Shown piece by piece: positions 19,069-29,169 of a DNA stretch of 48,264 bases (within the stretch, counting starts at the first letter, position 1; every line of letters begins with the position of its first letter). The DNA is taken from assembly GCA_003280345.1 (NCBI GenBank), contig QCFB01000014.1:1-48264 (forward strand). Direction: 5' to 3'. The position numbers and the translations under genes are program-made. Source of the stretch: Prochlorococcus sp. AG-363-A16. Lineage in GTDB: Bacteria > Cyanobacteriota > Cyanobacteriia > PCC-6307 > Cyanobiaceae. A model generated the notes under the pieces. It ran no database searches. It had not been told where the DNA came from and saw nothing but the letters and a program-made list of their open reading frames with translations.

Positions 19069-21081
19069 TCAACTTAAAAGCTTTTGAGCTTTTGCTACAA
19101 CATTTTCAACTGTAAACCCAAATTTTTCCATGCAGGTTCCTCCTGGAGCTGATGCACCAAACCCTTTCATTGTGATGCTCTCACCATCAAGTCCAATGTA
19201 TTTGTGCCATCCAAAGGATTGGGCTGCTTCAACGATGATGCGCTTTCGAATTGAAGTAGGAAGAACACTTTCTTTATAGCTTTGGCTTTGTTCTTCGAAT
19301 AGCTCTACACATGGCATAGAAACTACGCGAATTTTGTGGCCCGAAGCTGTGAGCTTCTTAGAAGCTTGCACGCACAAATCAAGTTCGCTTCCTGTTCCGA
19401 TTAAAATCAGTTCAGGCGACCCACCTTCACAATCTTCAAGGATATAGCCACCAAAAGCTACTTTCTCTATTGATGAATTGGCTTGGTTCGCCATGCCTTG
19501 CCTGCTTAGACATAGGGAGCTAGGGCGTTTCCGGTTTTCGATTGCAACTTTGTATGCGCCACTGGTTTCGTTACCATCTCCAGGGCGGAACACAAGCATA
19601 TTTGGAATTGCTCGGAGTGAGGGAATTGTCTCAATTGGTTGATGGGTAGGACCGTCTTCTCCTACACCGATTGAGTCGTGAGTAAGTACGTAGATCACAC
19701 CTAGCTCACTTAGAGCGGAAAGACGCATTGACCCACGCATATAGTCAGCAAAAACTAGAAAGGTCCCTCCGTAAGGGATCAAGCCACTGTTGTGATATGC
19801 AATTCCATTTAGTATTGCTGCCATGGCATGTTCACGCACTCCAAAGTGCAAATATCGCTTTTCTGGTGTTTCCGATTGGAAGGAACCAGTTTCTCCTTTG
19901 ATGTCGGTGTAATTCGAGTGAGTGAGATCAGCTGAGCCACCAATTAGTTCAGGAAGATTTGGACCTAGAGCACCTAAGCAGATCTGTGAATGCTTTCGTG
20001 TAGCTAAGCCTTTGTCATCAGGCGAATATGTCGGCAAATCTTTATCCCATCCATTTGGGAGCTCTCCTCGCAACATTCTTTCGAATTCTGCAGCTTCATT
20101 TGGATACTTGTTGCGATAACTGGAAAGAGTTTGGTTCCATTTAGCTTCTAATTGGCTTCCTCTCTCAATTGCCTTTTGGTAGTGACCATAGACCTCCTGA
20201 GGCACTTCAAATGGGCCATATGTCCAATTGAGTTGTTTGCGTGTGAGATTGGCTTCTTCTTCACCAAGAGGGGCCCCGTGAACTCCTGCAGTATCACTTT
20301 TATTTGGTGAGCCGTAGCCAATTGTTGTGCTGACTTTGATGATTGATGGTTGATCTGTGACTGATTTAGCTAAGGCAATTGCGTTAGCAATTGCATCGAC
20401 ATCTGTATTGCCATTTGGAATATGTTGGACATGCCACCCGTATGACTCGTAGCGCTTGAGAACGTCTTCTGTGAAAGAAACGTCTGTTCGTCCATCGATT
20501 GTTATTTGGTTGTCGTCATACAGGGCAATTAGTTTGCCAAGTTTTAGGTGGCCAGCTAAAGAACATGCTTCTGAAGAAACCCCTTCTTGGTTGCATCCAT
20601 CTCCCATGATCACGTAAGTGAAGTGATCAACAATTTTTTCGTCTGGCTTATTGAATTTTGCACCCAAATGAGCTTCTGCAATTGCCAGACCTACTGCATT
20701 TGAGATGCCAGCACCTAACGGTCCTGTTGTGACTTCTACCCCTGGGGTCTCAAATGTTTCTGGGTGTCCTGGAGTTCGAGCACCCCATTGGCGGAATTGC
20801 TTGATGTCATCAATGGTTACTGAGTCATAGCCAGTCAGATGCAATAGTGCATATAGCAACATGCATCCATGCCCAGCCGATAGCACAAATCGATCGCGAT
20901 TGAACCACTGCGGGTTCTTGGGGTTGTGATGTAAAAACTTGTCCCAAAGGGTATATCCCATAGGTGCGCAGCCCATAGGTAGACCTGGGTGGCCGCTATT
21001 GGACTTATTAACCGCATCGACGGCAAGCATGCGAATGCTGTTGATGCAGAGCGTGTCGAGAGAGGTAGTCGCGGCGACCAT
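19069..21081 (-). CDS. tkt: Transketolase
   Basis: Transketolase transfers two-carbon ketol units in the Calvin cycle and the pentose phosphate pathway. The 670-residue protein has the TPP-binding motif [13 protein letters not shown] with Asn further on in [11 protein letters not shown], and the catalytic His segments [18 protein letters not shown] and GVHGAPLG. The pyrimidine domain carries [13 protein letters not shown] and the [12 protein letters not shown] loop. The N terminus MVAATTS is shared with AhcY in this window. The gene is 58 bases downstream of fabF on the same strand. Confidence 0.97.
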   Translation of the reverse strand: MVAATTSLDTLCINSIRMLAVDAVNKSNSGHPGLPMGCAPMGYTLWDKFLHHNPKNPQWFNRDRFVLSAGHGCMLLYALLHLTGYDSVTIDDIKQFRQWGARTPGHPETFETPGVEVTTGPLGAGISNAVGLAIAEAHLGAKFNKPDEKIVDHFTYVIMGDGCNQEGVSSEACSLAGHLKLGKLIALYDDNQITIDGRTDVSFTEDVLKRYESYGWHVQHIPNGNTDVDAIANAIALAKSVTDQPSIIKVSTTIGYGSPNKSDTAGVHGAPLGEEEANLTRKQLNWTYGPFEVPQEVYGHYQKAIERGSQLEAKWNQTLSSYRNKYPNEAAEFERMLRGELPNGWDKDLPTYSPDDKGLATRKHSQICLGALGPNLPELIGGSADLTHSNYTDIKGETGSFQSETPEKRYLHFGVREHAMAAILNGIAYHNSGLIPYGGTFLVFADYMRGSMRLSALSELGVIYVLTHDSIGVGEDGPTHQPIETIPSLRAIPNMLVFRPGDGNETSGAYKVAIENRKRPSSLCLSRQGMANQANSSIEKVAFGGYILEDCEGGSPELILIGTGSELDLCVQASKKLTASGHKIRVVSMPCVELFEEQSQSYKESVLPTSIRKRIIVEAAQSFGWHKYIGLDGESITMKGFGASAPGGTCMEKFGFTVENVVAKAQKLLS

Positions 21082-21139
21082 TGTGGTAATTAGTGATTTA
21101 GTGATGTTTGAGGAAAGAAATTTGCGGCAGATTCTTTGG

Positions 21140-22387
21140 TTAGATCATCTGCCGAAAGGCGAGGCAGACGTTATGGCCTCCAAAACCAAATGAGTTAGAT
21201 AGAACGACTTTTGAAATGTGTTCTCTTGCTGTGTTGGGTACATAGTCAAGATCACAGGCAGGATCAGGATTGGTGTAATTGATGGTGGGAGCTATTACTC
21301 CATTGCGCAGTGAAAGTACGCAAGCAACAGCCTCAATGCCACCGGAGCCTCCAAGAAGGTGACCAGTCATTGATTTTGTTGAACTAACGGGAATTTGACT
21401 AGCTCGAGCTCCGAATACAGTTTTGATTGCTGATGTTTCATTACTGTCATTGGCTGGTGTGCTAGTTCCATGAGCATTGATGTAATCGATACTTTCGGGA
21501 TTGAGTTGTCCATCTTGAAGTGCTAATCGAATTGCGTTGGCACCACCTATCCCTCCTGGAGAGGGTGATGTGATGTGATGTGCATCGCATGTTGTGCCAT
21601 AACCAACGACCTCAGCATGGATTGTTGCACCGCGCTCTTTGGCATGTTCAAGAGTCTCTAGCACCATGACGCCACTTCCTTCCCCGATTACAAAGCCATC
21701 ACGTTCGGCATCGAAAGGCCTGCTCGCAGTTAAAGGATCATCATTACGAAATGAAAGGGCTTTTGCACTAGCAAACCCTGCTACTCCTAAGGGAGTAATG
21801 CTTGCTTCGGCACCACCACAAATCATTGCATCGGCTTTCCCTAGTTGAATTAGGCGAAATGCATCCCCAATTGCATTAGATCCTGCAGCGCAAGCCGTAG
21901 CGACTGCGGAACTTGGCCCTTTTGCTCCTAGTGCGATGGCCGCAAGGCCAGTAGCCATATTTGGAATCATCATTGGAACAGTAAAGGGGCTGACCCTTGA
22001 TGGTCCCTTGTCCGCCAGAACATGGGCTTGGGTTTCCATCGTCAGCAAACCTCCGACTCCAGATCCAATGATGACGCCAATTTTTGAGGAATTAGTTTCA
22101 TCAATTGTCAGCCCAGAATTTTTGAGTGCTTCTTTGGCTGCTACAACCCCGAACTTCGAGAACCGGTCCCATCTTTTTGATTCCTTTGGCTCCAAAATTC
22201 CTTTCGGATCAAAGTTTTTTACCTCAGCAGCAAACCTGCAGGCATGAGAAGAAGCATCAAAGAGACTTATAGCCGCAACACCATTGCGGCCGGATATGAG
22301 TCCGTCCCAATATTCCTCGACGGTGTTGCCTATAGGTGTAATCGCGCCGAGGCCCGTGACCACAACGCGATGAAGACCCTCCACCAT
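21140..22387 (-). CDS. fabF: 3-oxoacyl-[ACP] synthase II (FabF)
   Basis: FabF condenses malonyl-ACP with acyl-ACP in fatty acid elongation. I chose the ATG at 22387 ([20 protein letters not shown]), 7 bases after the acpP stop, giving 415 residues. The frame stays open upstream to 22480 but that part lies inside acpP. The catalytic triad is visible: Cys166 in [15 protein letters not shown], the His in [14 protein letters not shown] and the His in [13 protein letters not shown]. It forms an operon with acpP. Confidence 0.96.
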   Translation of the reverse strand: MVEGLHRVVVTGLGAITPIGNTVEEYWDGLISGRNGVAAISLFDASSHACRFAAEVKNFDPKGILEPKESKRWDRFSKFGVVAAKEALKNSGLTIDETNSSKIGVIIGSGVGGLLTMETQAHVLADKGPSRVSPFTVPMMIPNMATGLAAIALGAKGPSSAVATACAAGSNAIGDAFRLIQLGKADAMICGGAEASITPLGVAGFASAKALSFRNDDPLTASRPFDAERDGFVIGEGSGVMVLETLEHAKERGATIHAEVVGYGTTCDAHHITSPSPGGIGGANAIRLALQDGQLNPESIDYINAHGTSTPANDSNETSAIKTVFGARASQIPVSSTKSMTGHLLGGSGGIEAVACVLSLRNGVIAPTINYTNPDPACDLDYVPNTAREHISKVVLSNSFGFGGHNVCLAFRQMI

Positions 22388-22394
22388 TAGATCC

Positions 22395-22637
22395 TCAGGA
22401 TTGCTTTTCTTCGATGTACTTGACAGCGTCACCAACTGTGGCGATGCCTTCGGCTGCCTCATCGGGGATCTCGATGTCAAATGCCTCCTCTAGAGCCATG
22501 ACCAGTTCTACGGTGTCTAGGGAGTCGGCGCCTAGATCATTTTGAAAATTTGACTCCGGCTTTACCTCGCCGGCATCAACACTTAGTTGTTCTGAAACGA
22601 TTGAACGAACTTTTTCAAGAGTCGTTTCTTGTGACAT
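22395..22637 (-). CDS. acpP: Acyl carrier protein
   Basis: The 80-residue acidic carrier holds growing acyl chains on a phosphopantetheine arm attached to Ser39 in [18 protein letters not shown]. The ATG at 22637 gives the usual N terminus ([14 protein letters not shown]); an upstream start at 22661 would add eight unlike residues. fabF follows 7 bases downstream, the classical acpP-fabF pairing. The 136 bases to divergent psaC must contain both promoters. Confidence 0.97.
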   Translation of the reverse strand: MSQETTLEKVRSIVSEQLSVDAGEVKPESNFQNDLGADSLDTVELVMALEEAFDIEIPDEAAEGIATVGDAVKYIEEKQS

Positions 22638-22692
22638 AGCAGTTAAAACCTGAGGTCGCATCCTACGGGCTGATGGTGGCTAGTTAACAAGA

Positions 22693-23019
<327 letters not shown>

Positions 23020-23076
23020 AAATCTTTTTTTATTTAAGGTTTTAAGTTAGCTTTTCTGTATCAGTTTCATAAGCTC

Positions 23077-23096
23077 AGCCAGGCATTAGCCTGGCT
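23077..23096 (+). promoter_or_regulatory. Perfect 8-bp hairpin just upstream of the glmS start codon
   Basis: AGCCAGGC (23077-23084), a four-base loop ATTA, and GCCTGGCT (23089-23096) form a perfect GC-rich stem. The glmS ATG follows at 23102, five bases later. There is no T tract after it, so it is a poor intrinsic terminator for psaC. It sits where ribosomes would load on glmS, so a control of glmS translation or mRNA 5'-end processing is plausible. Confidence 0.6.
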
Positions 23097-23101
23097 TGTT
23101 C

Positions 23102-25006
23102 ATGTGTGGCATCGTTGCGATAGTTGGCTCTAGGCAGGCAGCACCTTTGCTGATAGATGGCCTTAGGCAGCTTGAATATCGAGGTTATGACTCTGCTGGA
23201 CTTGCAACCTTAGATTCCTCTTCAAACTGTGGGAAAGGTGTTCTTACTTGTAAGAGGGCTAGTGGAAAATTGGTCCATCTTTCAAAGTTGGTTGATTCTG
23301 AGGGGGCACCCGGTCATTTAGGTATAGGGCATACAAGATGGGCAACTCATGGAAAGCCAGAAAAGCGTAATGCTCATCCCCATCGAGATGTTTCAGGACA
23401 CGTAGCAGTTGTTCAAAATGGGATTATTGAGAATCACAGATCTCTTAGAAAAGATCTTGAATCGCAGGGCAAGAAGTTTGTTTCAGATACGGATACAGAA
23501 GTTATTCCGCATTTGATAGCTGATGAATTAAAACTCCTTCAGGGTGAAGGGAGGCAACCATGTGGTGCCATGTTGAAGGAAGCTGTTCAGAATGTTACTG
23601 CTGTGTTGAAGGGGGCTTATGCACTTGCAGTTATATGGGTTGAAACTCCAGATGCTTTGGTGGTTGCGAGAAAACAAGCTCCATTGGTGATTGGATTAGG
23701 TGAAGGAGAGTTTCTTTGTGCTAGCGATACACCAGCCTTAGCTGGTTTTACTAGAACGATTTTGCCTATGGAAGATGGGGAGGTGGCTTTGCTCACTCCT
23801 CTTGGGATTGAGCTATATAACAGTCAAGGAGAACGTCAAAAAAGAAGCCCTTCTTTATTAACTGGTAATTCACAAGTAGCTGATAAGAGACACTTTCGTC
23901 ACTTCATGCTTAAAGAAATTCATGAACAACCAGAGACTGCAGAGCTTTGGGTTGCTCGACATTTGCCAGCTGGGTTGCCTATTGAATCTCCCGTCGCGAT
24001 GCCGTTTGAAGAATCTTTTTATGAAGGCATAGAGAGTATTCAGATTCTTGCTTGTGGCACCAGTCGTCATGCGGCAATGGTAGGAGCTTATTTGTTGGAG
24101 CAATTTGCAGGGATTCCGACATCTGTTTTTTATGCCAGTGAATTTCGCTATGCCCCACCTCCATTGTCGCCGCATACATTAACTATTGGAGTGACTCAAT
24201 CTGGCGAGACTGCTGATACTCTTGCTGCACTTGATATGGAAGAAAAACGTCGAAACGCCCATGGTGATTTGGCCTTCGCTTCTCGTCAGCTAGGAATTAC
24301 AAATAGATCTGATAGCTCTCTTGCTCGTCAAGTTCCAAATATTCTTGATATTGGAGCAGGTATAGAAGTTGGAGTGGCTGCGACAAAAACTTTCTTAGGG
24401 CAGTTACTGGCTTTTTATGGGTTGGCACTCACTTTTGCATCTCGTCGCCAAAATCGATGTCCCACTGAGATTCAAGATCTTTTGACCGAACTGAAGGCTG
24501 TTCCTAATCATCTAAGAAAACTAATCCAAAAACATGATCAATTATCTGAGGCTTTAGCATCTAGATTTGCTGAAACTCAAGATGTGATTTTCTTAGGTAG
24601 AGGAATTAATTATCCAATTGCTTTGGAAGGAGCCTTAAAACTCAAGGAGATTAGTTATATACACGCTGAAGGATATCCTGCTGGAGAGATGAAACATGGA
24701 CCAATAGCACTTTTGGAAAGGCGTGTACCTGTTATTTCAATCGCAATGCCTGGAGTTGTATTTGACAAAGTTTTGAGTAATGCACAAGAGGCAAAAGCAA
24801 GAGAGGCTCAATTGATAGGAGTTGCTCCTGAAGGGCCAGAAACGGAAATTTTTGATGAGTTACTGCCCTTGCCTGTAGTCAGTGAATGGATTAGTCCTTT
24901 ACTTGCTTTGATTCCTATGCAGTTGCTTAGTTATCACATTGCCGCCCATAGAGGCCTCGATATTGATCAACCTCGGAACTTGGCAAAAAGCGTAACGGTT
25001 GAATAA
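23102..25006 (+). CDS. glmS: Glutamine-fructose-6-phosphate aminotransferase (glucosamine-6-P synthase)
   Basis: GlmS makes glucosamine 6-phosphate from fructose 6-phosphate and glutamine, the first step toward UDP-GlcNAc for wall and lipid A. The ATG at 23102 puts Cys2 at the N terminus (MCGIVAIVG), which is the glutaminase nucleophile after Met removal. The glutaminase half has HTRWATHGKP and NGIIENH. The two SIS domains include CGTSRHAAMVGAYL, TQSGETADTLAAL and the final PRNLAKSVTVE. At 634 residues it is slightly longer than E. coli GlmS. A hairpin lies right before the start. The stop is one base from the end of convergent manC. Confidence 0.97.
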   Translation: MCGIVAIVGSRQAAPLLIDGLRQLEYRGYDSAGLATLDSSSNCGKGVLTCKRASGKLVHLSKLVDSEGAPGHLGIGHTRWATHGKPEKRNAHPHRDVSGHVAVVQNGIIENHRSLRKDLESQGKKFVSDTDTEVIPHLIADELKLLQGEGRQPCGAMLKEAVQNVTAVLKGAYALAVIWVETPDALVVARKQAPLVIGLGEGEFLCASDTPALAGFTRTILPMEDGEVALLTPLGIELYNSQGERQKRSPSLLTGNSQVADKRHFRHFMLKEIHEQPETAELWVARHLPAGLPIESPVAMPFEESFYEGIESIQILACGTSRHAAMVGAYLLEQFAGIPTSVFYASEFRYAPPPLSPHTLTIGVTQSGETADTLAALDMEEKRRNAHGDLAFASRQLGITNRSDSSLARQVPNILDIGAGIEVGVAATKTFLGQLLAFYGLALTFASRRQNRCPTEIQDLLTELKAVPNHLRKLIQKHDQLSEALASRFAETQDVIFLGRGINYPIALEGALKLKEISYIHAEGYPAGEMKHGPIALLERRVPVISIAMPGVVFDKVLSNAQEAKAREAQLIGVAPEGPETEIFDELLPLPVVSEWISPLLALIPMQLLSYHIAAHRGLDIDQPRNLAKSVTVE

Positions 25007-25007
25007 T

Positions 25008-26462
25008 TCATTCAGAAATTAATTTACTAATACGTCCATAGCGGTCTTCGAATCTGACGATGTCATCTTCTCCTAAATAGGTTCCACTTTGGACTTCAAT
25101 TAATTCCACGGGCATACGCCCTGGATTAGTTAAACGATGTTTACAACCAAAGGGAATATATGTGCTTTGATTTTCTCCTATCAACTCTTCTTTCCCATCT
25201 TTTTCGATTAAGGCTGTTCCTTTAACAACAACCCAGTGCTCGGCTCTGTGATGGTGCATTTGTAGTGAGAGACTTCCTCCAGGCTTGACTTCTATTCTTT
25301 TGACTTGCCATCTATTACCTTGCACTATTCCTGTGTAATGACCCCATGGGCGGTAGATTTTTCTATGAGCTTTGGCCTCTGGGCTTCCATTTGTTTCGAG
25401 TTGTTGAACTATATTTTTTACATTTTGAGATTGGTTTCGGTTAGCAATCAAAATTGCATCGTCTGTTTCAACAACAACCAGATCTTTCACCCCAAGTCCA
25501 ACAACAAGCCTGTGTTCACTTCTTAAGTAACAGTTTCTGCTTCCCTTACTAATTACTCGGCCTCTAATTACATTGCCATCTAAATCTTGGTCGCTTGTGC
25601 TCCAGAGAGAGTTCCAACTACCAATATCACTCCAGCCTGCTTTGAGTGGCAGCACACTCCCAAGATTTGTTTTTTCCATAACTGCAACATCAATTGCCAC
25701 ATTGGGACAATTGGCAAATGCTTCTCTTTCTAGCCTTAAGAATTCGAGATCAGAAATGCCCTGTTCAATTGCTGCTCTGCAAGAACTAACTATTTCTGGG
25801 GACAATCTATTTAATTCGCTAAGAATTGCACTTGCTTTGAAAAGGAATATTCCACTATTCCAGGTAAAACGACCATCTGAAAGAAATTTTTCTGCGCTTT
25901 CTTTATCAGGTTTTTCTATGAATCGTTTTATAGACAACCCTTGCAGATTATCTTTTGAGAGTGATTCTCCGGCTTCGATATATCCATAGCCAGTTTCAGG
26001 AGCAGTTGGCACAATTCCGAATGTCACTAATCTGCCTGCTTCTGCATCTATCCTTCCGGCTTCTATTGCGAGGAGGAATTGTTCAACATCGCGTATCGCA
26101 TGATCTGCTGCTAGTACTAGCAAAAGGGGGTCTTCTCCTTGTTGAGTAGCTTGAAGTGCCGCAACTGCAATTGCAGGAGCTGTGTTACGGCCTATCGGCT
26201 CTAGAAGTATTCCTTTGGGCTCAACTTTGATTTCACGCATTTGCTCTGCAACGATGAAACGATGCTCTTCGTGGCAGACCAACAATGGGTCAGATAATTT
26301 TTTGAGTCCGTGAAGCCGCTTTTGAGTTTGCTGTAGCAATGTTTCATCGCTATCGCCGAACAACGACCAGTACTGCTTTGGATAACTGGCTCTGGACAAC
26401 GGCCATAGTCTGGTCCCTGAGCCACCGCAGAGAATCACAGGAATAAGGGACTTCTCTTTCAC
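25008..26462 (-). CDS. manC: Mannose-1-phosphate guanylyltransferase/mannose-6-phosphate isomerase
   Basis: A 484-residue bifunctional type II enzyme. The N-terminal nucleotidyltransferase carries CGGSGTRLWPLSRASYPKQY and the FIEKPDKE and WNSGIFLFKA motifs, making GDP-mannose from mannose 1-phosphate. The C-terminal cupin domain has RPWGHYTGI, PGGSLSLQMHHHRAEHW and the STYIPFGCKHRLTNPG metal site of the isomerase. GDP-mannose feeds surface polysaccharide or GDP-fucose synthesis. It ends one base from glmS and starts 55 bases from the rimM end on the same strand, so it could be co-transcribed with rimM. Confidence 0.94.
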   Translation of the reverse strand: MKEKSLIPVILCGGSGTRLWPLSRASYPKQYWSLFGDSDETLLQQTQKRLHGLKKLSDPLLVCHEEHRFIVAEQMREIKVEPKGILLEPIGRNTAPAIAVAALQATQQGEDPLLLVLAADHAIRDVEQFLLAIEAGRIDAEAGRLVTFGIVPTAPETGYGYIEAGESLSKDNLQGLSIKRFIEKPDKESAEKFLSDGRFTWNSGIFLFKASAILSELNRLSPEIVSSCRAAIEQGISDLEFLRLEREAFANCPNVAIDVAVMEKTNLGSVLPLKAGWSDIGSWNSLWSTSDQDLDGNVIRGRVISKGSRNCYLRSEHRLVVGLGVKDLVVVETDDAILIANRNQSQNVKNIVQQLETNGSPEAKAHRKIYRPWGHYTGIVQGNRWQVKRIEVKPGGSLSLQMHHHRAEHWVVVKGTALIEKDGKEELIGENQSTYIPFGCKHRLTNPGRMPVELIEVQSGTYLGEDDIVRFEDRYGRISKLISE

Positions 26463-26517
26463 TTTTATAGTTTTGACTCTTTAATAATTTGTCAGTAACG
26501 CTCGAATTGTCGACTCT

Positions 26518-27048
26518 TCATAGTTCCAGAAGTCCAGGTGGTGGTGCCAGCTTTAACCAGCCCTCTTGCAGATTAATTTCCGGGACTATTTCTTGGACGA
26601 AAGGCACTAGAACTTTTTGTCCTTCAACAAGCTTGATTTCAAGTAAGTCGTTCCCAGCAGTTGTGAGGTTTGTGACTCGTCCAATAACAGGACCTTCTGG
26701 TTGCAACTTTGCTTCTAGACCGACGAGGTCCAAGAGATGAAATTCATTTTTTCCAAGCTGTGGCCTATGGCTTGAAGGTACTAAAAGTTTTTGGCCTATC
26801 AGAGATTCCGCCTCTGCTCTATTTCTGACTCCTGAGAAGCGAACGACATAAATTGATTTCCCTGGAACTTGCCGACCAGCAGTTAATTGAATTTCTCGTG
26901 GCTCTTCTTCTTTTTTTTGAAGCCAACGTTGCCCTGGTTTGGTAAATCTTTCCGGGAAGTCGCTACTGGGATTAACTCTGAGCTCACCTCGCAATCCTTG
27001 AGGGGCAACAAGTTTGCCTACAGTGAGCCAGCTGTCTTCTAACTGCAT
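26518..27048 (-). CDS. rimM: Ribosome maturation factor RimM
   Basis: RimM assists 30S head assembly and binds S19. I chose the ATG at 27048 ([25 protein letters not shown]), giving 176 residues; an upstream TTG at 27066 would add six residues. The N-terminal RimM barrel has the [16 protein letters not shown] motif, and the C-terminal PRC-type barrel has the segment [11 protein letters not shown], then [15 protein letters not shown] and [12 protein letters not shown]. The start is 49 bases from the divergent ndhS start. Confidence 0.94.
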   Translation of the reverse strand: MQLEDSWLTVGKLVAPQGLRGELRVNPSSDFPERFTKPGQRWLQKKEEEPREIQLTAGRQVPGKSIYVVRFSGVRNRAEAESLIGQKLLVPSSHRPQLGKNEFHLLDLVGLEAKLQPEGPVIGRVTNLTTAGNDLLEIKLVEGQKVLVPFVQEIVPEINLQEGWLKLAPPPGLLEL

Positions 27049-27097
27049 GATTTTTAGCAAGAACAATTGATAATGAACATGTTTGTTGCTTTGTGCT

Positions 27098-27283
27098 GTG
27101 ACTAATTCTCAAGGGCCGATTCTGCCTGGGTCAACTGTCATGGTTGATGACTTTTCATCGATTTATAATGGCTATGAAGGTTTTGTTCAGCGAATTAGTG
27201 GCGATATGGCAGCTGTCTTGTTCGAGGGTGGTAATTGGGATAAATTAGTTACAATACCAATTAAGCATCTTATTTGTATTTAA
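27098..27283 (+). CDS. ndhS: NAD(P)H dehydrogenase-like complex subunit NdhS
   Basis: NdhS is a small SH3-like peripheral subunit of the cyanobacterial and plastid NDH-1 complex that helps ferredoxin dock for cyclic electron flow. The sequence [11 protein letters not shown], then [26 protein letters not shown], split over two blocks, matches what I remember of NdhS. The start is uncertain: GTG 27098 ([14 protein letters not shown]) is preferred, while TTG 27083 would add five residues. No clear ribosome-binding site is seen. It is divergent from rimM and convergent with rnc. About 61 residues, short but usual for the picocyanobacterial form. Confidence 0.82.
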   Translation: MTNSQGPILPGSTVMVDDFSSIYNGYEGFVQRISGDMAAVLFEGGNWDKLVTIPIKHLICI

Positions 27284-27379
27284 GAAGTTGGCATTTAGAA
27301 GTAATAGAGTTTTAACTAATCTGCACACATAGAAGAACTTTCTCTTAAAACTTAAGTAAAGAATTTTACAAGCTTTTAA

Positions 27380-28126
27380 TTAAGTTTTTATGCTCTTCAG
27401 AGCTGAATTTGCCGCTTCCTTCTCTGCTTCTTTTCTAGAACCTCCCCATCCTTCACCTATAGCTTTACCTTCGAGATGAACTTTGCAAAAGAATCTTCTT
27501 GGATCTCCATGCTTTTTACATATTTCTTGAATTTCGTAATTCGGAAGACTTAATCCTCTCGCTTGAATCCATTCTTGAAGTGCTGATTTGGAATTATGCT
27601 TATCTGGGTCTGACAAGACGGCATTACTTGTTTCTTTCCAATATGGTGTGAGCCAGTCGTGGATTGGTTTTAAATTTTGAAAGCATTCATATAGAGCACC
27701 AATAAGTGCCTCTGTTGTTTCGGCTTCAATTGTTGCGCAGGCAGAAGTATCTTTTGCCGCTTTTGGTCCAACAATAAGCATCTCTTTTATACCAATTCGT
27801 CTGCCAACTTTGGTTAACCATTTATCGCTTACAAGTTGAGCTCTTAACTCTGATCGATCTCCCACCTTCATGTTCGGAAAATTCCATTCAATAAACTCTG
27901 ATGCAGTAAGTCTTAGTACGGCATCTCCAAGAAACTCAAGTCTTTCATGATTTATCCCAGTTTTTGCGGAAGTATGAGTCAAGGCTTCATCGAGCAGGGC
28001 AAGATGTGATTGATTGTTTAGATTTTTGAATTCAGCATTTGAAATAACGATATTTAGTCTCTTCAGAAATCTATGTAGCTTTTGAATTCGTTCATTGGGG
28101 ATTTTGTGGCTTGTCCGGGATTGCAT
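27380..28126 (-). CDS. rnc: Ribonuclease III
   Basis: RNase III cleaves double-stranded RNA in rRNA processing and regulation. The 248-residue protein has the signature HERLEFLGDAVLRL (about residues 60-73) with catalytic acidic residues, the second acidic site AETTEALIGALYE, and a C-terminal double-stranded RNA-binding domain (SKSALQEWIQARGLSLPNYE to GSRKEAEKEAANSALKSI). The N-terminal 30 residues are basic. It lies just downstream of the RNase P RNA gene on the same strand, 60 or so bases apart, so two RNA-processing genes are neighbours. Confidence 0.95.
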   Translation of the reverse strand: MQSRTSHKIPNERIQKLHRFLKRLNIVISNAEFKNLNNQSHLALLDEALTHTSAKTGINHERLEFLGDAVLRLTASEFIEWNFPNMKVGDRSELRAQLVSDKWLTKVGRRIGIKEMLIVGPKAAKDTSACATIEAETTEALIGALYECFQNLKPIHDWLTPYWKETSNAVLSDPDKHNSKSALQEWIQARGLSLPNYEIQEICKKHGDPRRFFCKVHLEGKAIGEGWGGSRKEAEKEAANSALKSIKT

Positions 28127-28188
28127 CTTGATCTACCCAGAGTTGTTTGTACTTGAGAAATAAGGACTGTTTTTTATTTATAAGAAGG

Positions 28189-28548
28189 TGAAAGCAGGTT
28201 GTAAGCCGGGTTCTGTTCACGATCCTTAAAGGAAAGTGGATGATCATCTATCTGGGATTGTCGTTACCGACAACCTCTAGCGGCACATTTTTAGGAACTT
28301 GGCAGATGGCCAGCCTTTGTTCCTTCGCCTTGCTCCTAGCCGGGGTTTACCTAGCCAGCACCTCTCGATGCTGCTGGTGCGCTCTTACCGCACCTTTGCA
28401 CCCTTGCCTGTGCGTTTAGGGCAATATCATGTCCTATGAGCCATCGGCGGTGTGTTTCTGTGGCACTCTCCTCACGGTCACCCGCACTGGGCGTTACCCA
28501 GCAAGCTTGGCCATCGGGGAGCCCGGACTTTCCTCAATGAAGACTTGT
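28189..28548 (-). ncRNA. rnpB: RNase P catalytic RNA
   Basis: Read on the minus strand, the 5' part has AGGAAAGTCCGGGCTCCC (ending near 28517), the hallmark start of bacterial RNase P RNA. The 3' part has AGAACCCGGCTTACAACC, which pairs with it to close the catalytic core. Internal conserved strings such as the GAGGAAAGTC-type CR I and the CCGGCTAGGAGCAAGGCGAA region are in the right order. It is type A as in cyanobacteria. The exact ends are estimates within about 10 bases. rnc follows on the same strand. Confidence 0.95.
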
Positions 28549-28632
28549 CCAAAAAAAGGAACAATTCTCCATTGCGATCATCTCTCCTGCTTTCAGAGTC
28601 CATAATGCCTTGAAGGCACAATTCAATCCAGT

Positions 28633-28706
<74 letters not shown>

Positions 28707-28802
28707 TCTTTATAAAGATGCTACAAGTGGTCGGTGCTACATCTGGTGGACTGGGCAAACTCATTACCCTGTCGCTAGCGTGAGCAAAGTGAAACAGTCT
28801 CT

Positions 28803-29132
28803 ATGACCCAGCTTCACGATTTAAGACTTCGTTTACTTGTTCAGCAGGAAAGCGAGCAAATTGCAAATAGCCAGCCTAGTGACTTAGATCTTTCTATTGT
28901 CCAGGCTCGTTGTTTGTGCTGGTTGGCTCTTTTGGCCGAAGCTCATGAAGATCAAGCTAGTGATGCGGAGCGACGTGGTGACACGGAGCAAGCAATGGGT
29001 TGGTTTGCTGATTCCATGCGCCTCCGAGATGTTATCCAGGTTGTTACGACTATTGAAATCCCTCTTCCAGAGAGTGTCGATTCTCAGGAGGGAGAAGATG
29101 ATTCTTCAGGAGATCCACCCTTAGCGGCATAG
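28803..29132 (+). CDS. Conserved picocyanobacterial protein of unknown function
   Basis: A 109-residue acidic protein. The N-terminal two thirds look helical (LHDLRLRLLVQQESEQ, then VQARCLCWLALLAEAHEDQASDAERRGD and EQAMGWFADSMRLRDVI), reminiscent of one helical-hairpin pair. The C terminus is disordered and acidic (SQEGEDDSSGDPPLAA). There is no membrane segment or signal peptide. It starts with ATG 97 bases after tRNA-Arg and is followed 37 bases later by another unknown gene on the same strand. No family is recognised. Confidence 0.72.
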   Translation: MTQLHDLRLRLLVQQESEQIANSQPSDLDLSIVQARCLCWLALLAEAHEDQASDAERRGDTEQAMGWFADSMRLRDVIQVVTTIEIPLPESVDSQEGEDDSSGDPPLAA

Positions 29133-29169
29133 CAGATGTCATGATGGGTTTAGAGCTAGAGGTATCGCG

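Noticed and set aside
27340-27388. Inverted repeat AAAACTTAA/TTAAGTTTT between ndhS and rnc as a terminator
   Set aside because: It is AT-only apart from one C/G pair, has a long loop and no clear T tract; in AT-rich DNA this is expected by chance.
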